Source: Pseudoscleropodium purum (Eukaryota > Streptophyta > Bryopsida > Hypnales > Brachytheciaceae). From it: a stretch of 64,000 bases of DNA. Positions 1 through 11,409 of the stretch are shown piece by piece; within the stretch, counting starts at the first letter, position 1, and each line of letters begins with the position of its first letter. Location of the stretch: assembly GCA_963969395.1 (NCBI GenBank), contig OZ017795.1, forward strand, positions 23,665,063 through 23,729,062, written 5' to 3'. The translations under genes and the position numbers were made by a program. The notes beneath the pieces are model-generated. The model searched no databases. It was not told where the DNA came from and saw nothing but the letters and a program-made list of their open reading frames with translations.

Positions 1-2140
1 CATGGTGTGCAGGGCTGCAGGCACTTCAGTTACTCTCACGAGCAACAAAGAGGCTAAATTCCCAGCTAGCAGTGATCCCAGAACTAATGTATGGAATTAA
101 GTGCAATATGCTACCTTCGAGACAAACATGCATCAACTTTGGCTACCTTCATTGTAGAGGAAGTTGGAAATTGGTCATCAAATTTAGTTTTGTTGCAATT
201 TTGGTTAAAATGTCTCCATTAACACTTGAACATCACAACAAATGTTTTTTGGACATTGAGAGTTGTTGTAGGGTTTGGATGTTGTTCATCAATTATTATA
301 ATTTGTAAATCCAAACGATGGATTCTTTCAAAATTTGAACCTTCACGTTCATCAGGTAATTAGCTCGCGGATTCAACGGTGAAGTCCTTGGTCGATCATG
401 AAATTTCTCATTATTTTGTTTTTCCCTACATAGTGCTGAGAAGCTCTTAAATTCTGGCATTTGGGTTGTGACATTTAGGGGTCAAAGGCCCTTTTTACAA
501 TGTACTAGTAGTGCATGAATTATTTTGATAGAAACTCAGCTAATTTTATCCAGTTTAGAGAGTGTTGCCTGCTAGTCTTACTAAAGGCAACTTTGCCTAT
601 GACAGCCCAAATGGGAGCCATCCCTTCACATGCAAAATTGTACTTATGGTGTACATTCTAATTCTTAAAATGTGCATCGTTAGAATTTTCTTACCTGAGA
701 TGGGTTGGCTGGCATTTGGACTGTCATAGGTTGGTTTACCTTATAACTTGTCTTGTTGATCAATGCTACATTGGTTGTCACTCTCTCCTCATGCTCTTGA
801 GGTTTATGGCCTCACCCAGCAAGCTCAAACTGAAATTCCCAACAGTACGTAAGCTTGGTAGTACCATCATACGGCTATCTCCGCCCAACTACTGTAACTT
901 ACAACTTCTGTGCAGCTGGGCGGATAGTCTGCGTCGACAGGCAGTGTCACTCGCTCTCTCTCTCGTCTCAGAATGCTCCCAGAAGTAATGTAAATGGTGG
1001 TAAGTTAAGCTTTATCATACTTAATGAAGGGCAAATCATCACCTGCCCACTCATTTTCTCAGCTCTTTAATTACTCCTCCCTGCCACAGGTTGATATCAA
1101 ATATCACCCTCCTCCACAGTTTAATTAATGCTCCCAAAATCAGCCATGATGGTGAGTGGGGAGTGAAATAAAAACTTGCATTGGGAGCCAGCTAGGCAGC
1201 ACATTAGGGCACATTAGGAGACCAGCCAAGGTAAGTTAAGTTAGGCATCGTTTGGCTTAGCTTGTTTGCTTGCTTGCTTGCAGCTGCGGCTGCTGCTGCT
1301 GATGTTGTGGAGGTTCGCATTAGGGCACGCACTGTCTGCAGTGGACGATCAGCTAGTAGCGACCCAACTAGCTCCCAGCTCGCCGTGGAGATTGCGTGCT
1401 AGCTTTGGAGAGTACAAACGAAAGGTGTTAGTACTGCTCCTCGATCTCCAGGTGCATCGATTTCACCAGCTGGTACATACAGCCGGACTCGTTGTACTTG
1501 TGGGTGCACATCATCGCCCTGGAACTGCTCGAAACTCACTTGGCTTGTCAGTGGCAATTGCAGTCAGGAATTGCAAGCGAGAGGGAACAAGTGACAGGCT
1601 TCAATTCCCAGCTGCTGCCCCAAACTCGGGAATCAGTCGACGGCCGGTACAGTAACGGGAACATCCGATTAGGGAGGTGAGGTGAGCTTGCATTGCGCTA
1701 GGTCTGCACATGATGCGGTAGTAGTGTTTGTGATCACGAGACTATAGTCTGAGTGAGTTCATGAATTGGTCCATTTCGATTGGTGCAAGTGCGCACTTGA
1801 GCCTCGTGTAGGGCAGCTAGCTGCTGCGGTTGCTGTTGCTGTACAGTCGATGCTGCCCGAATTTGCCAGCGGTTACCCACACAGACCTGCACTGGCGGCT
1901 TTCTGTCTTCTGGTGCCGACATGCTTTCCTGCGTTGTTGACCGTTTAATTTGTCATGAGAATTGTACATTTATTGATTTTTCCTCTTCCTGGCGTTACGT
2001 TACGGGCCGGGGGAGCCTCGCTAGAATGGAAGTTTTCTTTTCATTAATCGCTACGTTGCTAGCGAGCTTGGGGAATTGATGCCGTTCTTTTTTCTGTTTC
2101 TAGTGCTGTTGATTCCGAGAGGAGCGCGCTTCAGCTAGCT
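1..2140. other. Upstream region of the protease gene; no confident gene
   Basis: No long reading frame is convincing here. The first 1.2 kb is AT-rich; 1.2-2.1 kb is richer in GC and contains CTG/CAG-type runs near 1266-1330 and 1820-1850. The last part should hold the promoter and 5' UTR of the protease gene starting at 2141. A possible short terminal exon on the opposite strand (1428-1524) is listed separately. Confidence 0.5.
1428..1524 (-). CDS. Possible terminal exon of an unknown minus-strand gene
   Basis: On the minus strand a short frame reads MMCTHKYNESGCMYQLVKSM and continues for eight residues to a TAA at 1428-1430. The sequence upstream ends in a possible acceptor (GAGCAG before 1524) after a pyrimidine-containing tract. 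The composition is protein-like, with two cysteines and a charged end, but I do not recognise the family. A start codon such as the ATG at about 1922 followed by an intron is conceivable, but no complete phase-consistent model was found. This may be a chance open stretch in GC-rich upstream DNA. Confidence 0.15.
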
Positions 2141-3730
2141 ATGGCGGTCGCCGCGTTGAAGGTTTTGGTTTCGTTGTTAGGCGGGGTGTTGCTGTTGATT
2201 CTGATGCTGTACACGGTGGAAGAGTGCCGATTGCTGAATTCGAAGCTCACGGGCGCGGGTTTGAAAATTTGGGGGCGTGTGGGGAGTGATCATCCTCATG
2301 GCCAGCTGGGAAATTCTGGCGTGGAGCGCGGCAAGCGCAGCCGGAAGCTGACGGGGGTGAGTCGCCGGACGGAGAAGAGCGGGTTCAAGGTGAAGATGCT
2401 GCATCGGAACTCGGTGGATTCCCCCTTTCGCAAGTTGTACTCCATGAAGCTGCAGGCGTTGCGGGAGGACATGGCTATCGACGCGACGCGTCTGGCAACG
2501 TTTCAGCGACAGCGCATCCCGCGCGACGTCGAAACGACGAAACGGCAATCGGCGATTTCGGCCCACCCGCCTGCCATCACGGCGGTGATTGAAGGGCCCC
2601 CTTCGCGTGACTATGATTTCACCTCGCCGGTGGTGTCGGGCTCCACGCTCGGCTCGGGGCAGTACTTCGTGGACTTTTTCCTTGGCACACCGCCGCAGAA
2701 ATTCTCGCTCATCGTGGACTCGGGCTCCGACCTTCTGTGGGTGCAATGCGCGCCCTGTCGCCAATGTTACGCCCAGGACAGCCCTCTATACGCGCCTGCG
2801 AACTCGTCCACGTTCTCCCCTGTCCCCTGCCTCTCCTCCGAATGCCTGCTCATCCCCGCCACCGAAGGCTTCCCGTGTGACTTCCGCTACCCGGGCGCGT
2901 GCGCGTATGAGTATCGATACGGAGACACCTCGAGCTCCAAAGGTGTGTTCGCGTTCGAGAGCGCCACCGTCGACGGCATCCGCATCGACAATGTGGCCTT
3001 CGGGTGTGGGAGCGACAACCAAGGCAGCTTCGCGGCCGCGGGCGGCGTGCTGGGCCTTGGCCAGGGTCCCCTCTCGTTCGGCTCCCAAGTCGGCTACGCC
3101 TACGGGAACAAATTCGCCTACTGTCTCGTGAACTATCTTGACCCGACTTCCGTGAGCTCGTCGCTCATCTTCGGCGACGAGCTCATCAGCACCATCCATG
3201 ACCTGCAGTACACGCCCGTAGTGAGCAACCCTTCCAGCCCCACCTTGTACTACGTCAATATCAAAAAGGTCATGGTCGAATGGGAGGTTTTACCCATTCC
3301 AGAATCAGCCTTCAGCATCGATTTCCTGGGCAACGGAGGGTCCATCTTCGATTCCGGCACTACGGTGACCTACTGGGTGCCGTCAGCATACAGGCGGGTG
3401 CTCGCGGCGTTCGAAAGGAGGGTGCCGTACCCGCGCACGCATTCAGTGCAAGGGCTAGACCTGTGCGTCGATGTCTCCGGCGTGGAGCAGCCGGTTTTCC
3501 CGTCGTTCGCGATTGAATTGGAAGGCGGCGCGATGTTCCGGCCGCAGGCGGAGAATTACTTCGTGGACGTGGCGCCCAACGTGCAGTGCCTCGCCATGGC
3601 CGGCCTCGCGACGTCGTTAGGAGGGTTTAACACTATTGGGAACCTGTTGCAGCAGAACTTCCTCGTGCAGTATGATCGGGATGTGGGTCGCATCGGCTTC
3701 GCGCCGGCCAAGTGCTCCTCGCACTCGTAG
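2141..3730 (+). CDS. Nepenthesin-type aspartic protease (A1 family), intronless
   Basis: A 529-residue pepsin-fold aspartic protease. A hydrophobic N-terminal stretch (about residues 8-26, VLVSLLGGVLLLILMLYTV) should act as a signal peptide or signal anchor into the secretory pathway. A basic propeptide region follows to about residue 165. The mature domain begins near GSGQYFVDFFLGTPPQKF. The first catalytic motif is DSGSDLLWVQC with the aspartate at residue 193; the second is DSGTTVTYW with the aspartate at 404. Between them lies the cysteine-rich insert of the plant nepenthesin class (CAPCRQC and following cysteines) and the flap region YRYGDTSSSKG. The C-terminus ends at RIGFAPAKCSSHS, a usual end for this family. 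One uninterrupted exon covers the gene, as is common for this class. The ATG at 2141 is the first one before the hydrophobic segment. Such proteases act in the apoplast, vacuole or at membranes; the substrate cannot be told from sequence. The GC-rich coding sequence contrasts with its surroundings. Confidence 0.93.
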   Translation: MAVAALKVLVSLLGGVLLLILMLYTVEECRLLNSKLTGAGLKIWGRVGSDHPHGQLGNSGVERGKRSRKLTGVSRRTEKSGFKVKMLHRNSVDSPFRKLYSMKLQALREDMAIDATRLATFQRQRIPRDVETTKRQSAISAHPPAITAVIEGPPSRDYDFTSPVVSGSTLGSGQYFVDFFLGTPPQKFSLIVDSGSDLLWVQCAPCRQCYAQDSPLYAPANSSTFSPVPCLSSECLLIPATEGFPCDFRYPGACAYEYRYGDTSSSKGVFAFESATVDGIRIDNVAFGCGSDNQGSFAAAGGVLGLGQGPLSFGSQVGYAYGNKFAYCLVNYLDPTSVSSSLIFGDELISTIHDLQYTPVVSNPSSPTLYYVNIKKVMVEWEVLPIPESAFSIDFLGNGGSIFDSGTTVTYWVPSAYRRVLAAFERRVPYPRTHSVQGLDLCVDVSGVEQPVFPSFAIELEGGAMFRPQAENYFVDVAPNVQCLAMAGLATSLGGFNTIGNLLQQNFLVQYDRDVGRIGFAPAKCSSHS

Positions 3731-5290
3731 TCGACGAGCGGCACGCGTGGGTGGCGCTCGTCGCGAAGTGACGCTCGTCAGCCTCGTAAGTTAACTGCAG
3801 TACTCCCCATTATCTCCAGGGTTTGATTCCATGCATTTCCGAGGCCATTTTGTTTTAACTTGAATCTAAGAATCATACATAAGTGGATTTAATACTTATT
3901 TGTTCAACAAATTCATTGACCTGAACACGTACATTTTCGGGCTGGATTGTTGTACGTAGTGGTTGGATTATAGACTTGCTTAACATCTTAACACTTCAAT
4001 AGAATCGAGCAATTGCTCATAATAGGCCTGCATGGCCGCATTGACCAATAACATGGTAAAGGAACGAAAGCAGCGTATTTGTTCCACAAAACTTTTCTTT
4101 AAAACACACTAACTTGTACTCTAGAAGTCAAGTTCTTTTGTTGTAACACTATATATACGTACATTGAAATTTCGTGTCTGCGTAATATGCAGCAGGTGAG
4201 ATTTGGTGTGTCAACACCACGAGGGGATGGAACAGAAATGGAATCTTGATCATGGAATCGGCTATTTGCAAGCTTTTCCTCTTCCCAGCCAGGATGTAAG
4301 CCTCTACAATATGGGTGCAAATGAGGGGCCAGATGAGGATATATGGTTGTTGCAAATCAAGTGGTTTCGTGGACGTTTTTAGATTCTGTGGTCATGTATC
4401 TGTTTTGTTTTCCACTGCCGGAGGACATCTGAATTTCATTTTTCTCTTTATATTTATTTCAGAGGTTGAGAAATGGTCGTCGGGTAGACTCAATGTCTTC
4501 ATCGATGGTCCACTTCGAATGTCCTCAATTCACTTAATAAACGTTAACTTTGAATTTCTAAGGTAGCTTGACTTTTGTAACGATTCCATGATTGTGAGCT
4601 TCGTTCGTAATCTTCCTTTTCTCATGATTACATCTCTGGATTGTAGACTTGTGTGGTGGTTGTGGTGATTGTTCATATCCTTGTTATGAGATTAATATTC
4701 TTCGTTTGCTCTCATCTGTAATCTGGCGACGAAAGTCTTCAATTTTATTACCGGTTAGCTGCTGCTGCTCCTGCTGACTTGAATGGCAATGTATGCAAGT
4801 TTAGTGATAAATTTCCAGGGCTGGTGCTAAGATCGACAGAAATGCACCAAAGGCAAAAATCTGGGAGTGTTGCAAGAGGAAGTAAAACTTGGGCATGTGG
4901 CGGACAGACGGGAAACGGAAAAATCCAGGTGCTCTGTCCAGTTCTGCCCCCCCCTCCCAACAGCTATCAACAGAGACTGACACATTCCAGGAGCTCTGCA
5001 GTGAGTTAGTTCTCAAGAGCCTGCTGCGCGCTGGCTACTGTATGCGAGAATAAATCTGACTTGCTGAAATCAGCAGGTACACGATCACCGTCTGTAATGA
5101 TCAGTTACTCAGCGTCGTGAGAGTCGAGTGGCAGTCGTGTGTTATCAATGTCGCGCCACACTTCAAGTAGCTCGTCCCCCACTTTAGACGTCAAGCCGTA
5201 GTCTCACCCTTGTCGATTGCCTTGGCTTTCCAGAACCTGATTCATAACAAAAATTCAATGCATGACTGAACACGCAACCTGGAAATTATC
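3731..5290. other. Downstream flank of the protease gene
   Basis: This stretch holds the likely 3' UTR and further non-coding DNA. A plus-strand frame at about 4779-5009 is somewhat protein-like (it includes GSKTWACGGQTGNGKIQV) and could be part of an exon, but no splice model supports it. An AATAAA-like signal lies at about 5050. Nothing else is supported. Confidence 0.3.
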
Positions 5291-5296
5291 CTACGA

Positions 5297-5375
5297 CAAT
5301 CACTAGGAACAACAGCTGCAATGACTACAACAATCACTAGGAACAACAGCTGCTATGACTACAACAATCACTGGA
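5297..5375. repeat. 34-bp direct tandem repeat, about 2.3 copies
   Basis: The unit begins CAATCACTAGGAACAACAGC and recurs at 5297, 5331 and (partly) 5365, with one substitution (GCAATG versus GCTATG) between the full copies. It lies in non-coding DNA. Confidence 0.9.
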
Positions 5376-5562
5376 GTGGACCCCAAGACCTGGGAAGGAA
5401 GAAGGAATGAGACTCACGAAAAGCACAGACGTGCAGCAGAGGAACAACTTACACTAGGAAACTAGCTACTCCTGTAGAACAATGTTGCATACCCAAATAC
5501 CAGAATACCAGTAGAAAAAAATCCATGCATTCATACATTAAATTAGTCTCTCTCTTTTCTTT

Positions 5563-5566
<4 letters not shown>

Positions 5567-5598
<32 letters not shown>
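5567..5598. repeat. (TG)n dinucleotide microsatellite
   Basis: An uninterrupted run of about 15-16 TG units, bordered by T-rich sequence on both sides. Confidence 0.95.
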
Positions 5599-5601
<3 letters not shown>

Positions 5602-8293
5602 TCTTTTTTTTCACTTTTAGATTCACAATTGAAGTTTGAGATCTTTGACCTAGAATGACCCTTTTTTTAAGCTCTTATGTTTCAAAAGATTCTAGTGATT
5701 ATATAAGGGACTAATGCTTTGAATACTATTGTTAAAATGGTCATTTGATTTGATTCTAAATTGTGTAAGGTATGCCTTTTCAATTAATAGTCATATACCA
5801 AGTCACATAAGCTAAGATGAATGCATTTGTGGCATTGTGAGCCCATTTGACATTTTTTTCTCTAAATAGATGCCTTTATTAAAGTGATGCTAAATAAGTC
5901 ACACAAAGAGTACTTTTACACATGTTCAAAGACTTGAAAAGCCTTGAAATGATGTTACTTCATGTCTCATAATCAATATGCTAAATCTATAAGAAGATTG
6001 AATGTCATGAGCTAATGACTAGAAGTTATTTCAAATAAGATGTGGCATAAATTGGAAAGATTTTTCCACTTGACCAATTGATTCCAAAGATATTTGCAAA
6101 ATTTGGGAATAAAAGAGAACTTGTGAACTAATAGGATCTAATTGGAGTCCAACAATGCTTAGTTAATGCTCAAGTTCCCATGTTGGACGTACTAGCTAGT
6201 AGTTTATGCACTCTGAGAACCATGCAATCAATTGAGTGGGTATCAGTCATGGTTCCCCTTGCAACCAAGTATCAACAATGGGATACAAAATGAGCCAATA
6301 CGAGTTGCAGTTCAAAGCACCTAGAATCTAAGGCGTCTGAAACTTTGCAGCCTCATTACTGACGAATAGGGATGCAGAGCATTGGAGGGCACAACAAACT
6401 CTGAAATTTTAGCAAAGCCATCTTAGTAGTCTTATGTTGATTCACCAAACTTAGGCATAATTTTGACATTGAGTGTGAGCTTTAGGTAGTAACATGGCAA
6501 CATCACAGTGTGATATCATCAACCAGGTTCATAGAGAGAGAATGCTTTTTGTGGATAGTTTACATTGTGGATTTTTTTTGCTTCTAATGTTTAAATTTAT
6601 TTGTTGCAAAAGCTATAACACGTGTTGTAGTTTGTAGACACCTGTTGCACCTCACTAACTTAAACATTTTTATTTTTATTTTCTTGGAATGGACACAAGT
6701 GAGGATCACATCCTCTTGGAGCTTTTTGAGCATTTTTGCAAACCACAACTTCCACAATGCTTTTAGATATTTCAGAACTAAGTTCTTTTGATCTTCTCAA
6801 ATACTTTATATATATTTGGATGCACATATAACAAACTTTATGTGCTGATTTTTGAAAGAAATAGATATGATTATTATTTTCTTCCTTGAATTTATGGTTT
6901 CATACTTCAAAGGAAAAAAAAATAGGATGAGTATGAATGTTTGACATGAAAATAGCTATGGTGCAATCCTCTAATAAGAACTTGTTACTAGGCAAGGAAA
7001 CAAAAGTTATATGATGAATGATAGATAAAATCATGCCTTCTAGCAAGGATGTTCCAGAAAAGACATTTTTTTGTTGCAATGAGATCTTTGAAGTCTAGAA
7101 TAGTGTATCTCTTGGTACTCTTGGAAAGCTCTTTGTGAGGAGTGCATGGACTTTGTTTGGTGGCATTTTGACTCATGGCCGAAAAGATATTGAATTTCAA
7201 AGATTTTTATGAGTTAAATTTTTTATTATTTTTTTATTACATTGTGCTACTGGCACATGGCACATTGGTGTTTGCATGAAACTATTTTATAATAGGAGAC
7301 AATGAATACCAAGATTGAAGCACTTTTATTTGCTTGAATAAGGGTTTTAGAGTCTCTGAAGTGGCTACAACTCTAAATTTTTGTTCAAATAGGTAAGCAC
7401 ATTGTAGTGCAAGGTGTTGCTAGTAGAATCAAAGTTGAGAAAATATATTATAAATTTTCAAAGTGACTTATGGGACCCTATATTGGTCATAGACTTCATG
7501 GGGAAAAATAAGTTTGGAATTGTGAATCAAAAAATAGAGATGCTTCAATGGTCATGAAATCAATAGTGTAGTTAGGGAACCACCATTTGGATTACCTAAG
7601 GAAAGCAATGTCTTTAAGTGTAAGATTTTAATATATACAAGAATATACAATGTTTTCGGTAAAAATATACTTCTACATATGTTAAAATCTTACCACAATT
7701 AATATAACATTTGTTACTATTTGCTCAAAGTAATTATGCGTATGAGACAAAAAAACACTTGTTGGTTTTGAATTGTAAAATATATAGTAGTATTGGGCTT
7801 ACTATCAATTTCTTGAAAAAGAACATATTATATATATATAAATGAACCTTTTTTTCACTTGAAAGGCCTTTGATCAATCAATTACATCTGAAAAATAATG
7901 AATTTATAATCCAATTTATACTATATTATAAACAAATGCATTTTAGGTGTATAAGCATACGAAAATTTAGTTATTTTCAAAATTGACAAAATTTTAATTT
8001 AAGTAATCCTAAAATATAACTTCAAATTTCAATTTAAAAATCTAGATTCTTTGAAGACTAAAATATGTACCAAAATCTCTCAAATTGGCAAATGTGTCAT
8101 ATCAATGGTAGTATATATAAACAATAACCCACAAATTGTAAAATATGAAAACCTCCACTTAAATTGTGAAACAATTATAAGTATTCAATTATGAATAGTC
8201 ATAAGTAGTGTAAAATAATCATGCTTACAAATCTTAGATGTCTGTGAAGATATTGTGCAAAAGCTTTGACCAAAAACTACCAAGATATGATAG

Positions 8294-8325
<32 letters not shown>

Positions 8326-8592
8326 CTAGACAGTCAATGTTTCTTACAATCATCTCATTTTCAAATCTTCTCTTCCTATTTTCTATATTTCTATTATGTA
8401 TAAAAGATTGATTTTTTTAATGAAATTTTTTTCCCACATGTCTTTCACAAATCACAAAATATCCAAGGAATGATTTTCATTGATATTGTACTACAAAATA
8501 ATTTTCCATAAAAAATGAACAAAAATCACCACCTTCAATATGAATATAGTATTGTAAATTCCAAATTGAAATATTCCACCCTTCAATGAAGT
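5599..8592. other. AT-rich intergenic DNA without supported genes
   Basis: No reading frame here is long or protein-like enough to call. The stretch 6990-7200 is open on the minus strand for 70 codons but resembles nothing I know. A (TAA)n microsatellite lies at 8293-8324. The rest may be decayed transposon sequence. Confidence 0.5.
8293..8324. repeat. (TAA)n trinucleotide microsatellite
   Basis: About ten perfect ATA/TAA units in a row. Confidence 0.95.
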
Positions 8593-11409
8593 TGGTAGAA
8601 GTGCGAACAAAAATTATTTGGAGCCTCTAGGATTAGCTTCACTACTAGGGTTGATTAGCCCTATCTAGCTAGTTCCAGCTCATCAGATTGCTTAGCATAT
8701 TATAAACACCTAAGGTAGGCACTTCTACCAAAGTGCCATTTTTTGGTGTTGTGAACAATTACTATTATTAAATTGGTCAAGTCTTTATATTTTCTTATTG
8801 GCAAATGAAATGAGGTTTGAATGCACCAATAAAACCAACATTTGAATATTGTAAGTAAAAATTATGAAGAGTCAAGTTCTTTTTAGATAGAGGGTTCTTC
8901 AAACAATGGTACATACATATTGACTTTGGAGCCTTGTTCCCAAAATGATGATTAGTGGTTTTAGAATAGGTGGTGCTTTTGTATGTAACCACCTTACATT
9001 ATGTAACTTCGTGTGCATTTGTGCTCTTTGCTCTGATTAATCCAAGCTTATTTCAAGCCTGTGTATGCATGTGCTTTGATTTGACCAAGTGCACTCCAAT
9101 CCACCTTAAGATGCTCTTTCATGGGGAACAACATGGGAACAACATGACTCATTTCAATTGTGATTATCACAAGCCAACTCCAAACTTTAATCTGCAAGCT
9201 GTTCATTGGCTACATGAATGAGATGTGATCAACTTACTTTACGGAGTTTGCTCTCAAAGCAACCTTTTAAGAGCTGATTGCTTTTGGGGAAGCTAAATTC
9301 CTTCAAACAACTTTTCAATCAATATTACTAGGAAGAAAAATGGATTGTCATCTAACCCAAGTTGTTTCATATTATTTGGATTGTTGTGGGATTTGCTATG
9401 TATTTTTGAAGTTGAAATGCAATGGTCACAAAAAGTAACCACCTCTTGAAATGTACATTACTAGTACATTCAAGAAAGCAAATTGTGCCTTTGTATTAGT
9501 GGAATCTATTATTGCCTTTCTATTAGGGAATCAAAGTTTGCCACTTCATCCAACCTCCAAAATCTTCATGTTTATTTTTATTTCTTTGGTATGAACTTGA
9601 CAATCTTTCGTACGCAATTTCTAGGTCTTACAAGTTGCATTCTCCGTTATCTAGATGCTTATGTTATGCCCGATGAAATGCCTTTTAGGCAAGCCAATCC
9701 ATTTCTTCCAATTAGCTAATTATGTCATTCTTCTTTTTGCCCTAATTAAACCAAAAACTCAACTACATCCATCTAATTCTTGCCAAAATAACATGTCAAT
9801 TCTTTAATGGTTAGCACTTAAGTCCTATTGAATACATGGGAGAGTAGTTATAGGTTGTTTACAGGATGTTCATTACTCCACTCCATAAGTTGAGAAGCTA
9901 TTTATGCAATTTTCTAGCAAGCTACTTCAAAAGCTCAAAGAAATTACAATTTTAATTGAAAAATTATAATTATACTTGGGTTTGATTTGTTAAATAAGTG
10001 TTATCTTTAGAAAATTACGTGCCCTCCTAAAAGTGGTCCCCAAGATATTAAGTTTGCTAATCAAGGCGATAATAGGATTGTCTACCTTTGTAGTTTTGCC
10101 TTGTATGTTTATATAACAATAATTTTTTTTTTTCTAACCAGTAAAAACAAATGCGTTTCAAGACCTTTGAATGTTAAATACTTGAATGAATAGTCAAAAT
10201 CCTTCTCACATTTTACACCTCTTTAAAACTTCCCACTATAAAGGAATGCATTTACTATAGGGCCATTGGTTTTAGTGGCAATGTGAAAATGTCTCATTAA
10301 ATTGCAAAATCATGAAAGAACCTTTTGTCATGTGTCAAAGCACAATAATGATGCTTATTGAACTTACAAAATGCTGACTTTTATAATCAATTCTAACCCT
10401 ATAAACCCCAATTCCACGTTGTATATGATTTCTACTACATTAAGATGTAAGAAAACAAAATTGGACCCAAAACTAGAGGTTCAAATTGGATCGTTGTCCA
10501 TCATGTGTCTAATTACCTTAATTTCTTAAAAGATGACACTTTGAAGACGTGTCACCTATAAACTCTATGTAAAAATATGTACACCTATAACATTTGCACA
10601 TCCATAATCAACAATTCAATAGTAATAGCAAATTAGCATCCTTCATGTGGTAAATTAAGAATTGTTTTTAGTAGGTGGATCTTACCCTATGCTTAGATCA
10701 TATTCATTAGAAATTAATTCAAAAATTAATTAAATATGACATGGAATGAAATTTTCATAAATTATAACTCACATGCCATAATTGAATAGTGTAGAAAATA
10801 ATCCATTTGAACCATTTGAATTCTCAAAAAAATCCTATGAAAAATGAAAGATAATGTACATACAAAGGTGATTCCTTTATAAATGTAAAAAGAATTCACA
10901 GAATACATAAGTTTACTAAGCTTAGTCCTTTTCCACCTCTTTGATGAGAGATTGTATTTATTGAAAGGAATGGAAATTTGACCAATCCTTTTGGTAATTT
11001 ATGAAACATGTAAGAACCTTGTTCCCAAAGGTTATGTGAGATCTTGATGCCAAAGGTCATGAAATATTTCAAATATTGTAAAATAAATTTCAAAAATTCT
11101 AAACTCTATAAATGAAAGACAATTCTAAAAAAAATAATGATTATAAGTGTGAAGTTCAATAATGAATGAATGAGAATTCCATGATGTATATGAAACAAAC
11201 ACAAATTTTGGACTTGGTAAGGACTCAATCCTCCAACCCTCATCAAATTGGGCTACAAACCTTTACACATGAGAAAAAAATGATATCCGTTTTATCTTCA
11301 AAGGATACCTTACTAAGAAAATATGCTAGTACATTGTTGCCTCCTAATACAACCGCTAGAGCTTTTTATCTTTCAACAATAGCTATTCCACTTATCATGA
11401 AATAAGCCT

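Noticed and set aside
2177..3199. Long open frames antisense to, or out of frame with, the aspartic protease (195, 180 and 137 codons)
   Set aside because: They lie inside a high-GC protease gene whose catalytic motifs fix the true frame; the others are Arg/Ala-rich shadows.
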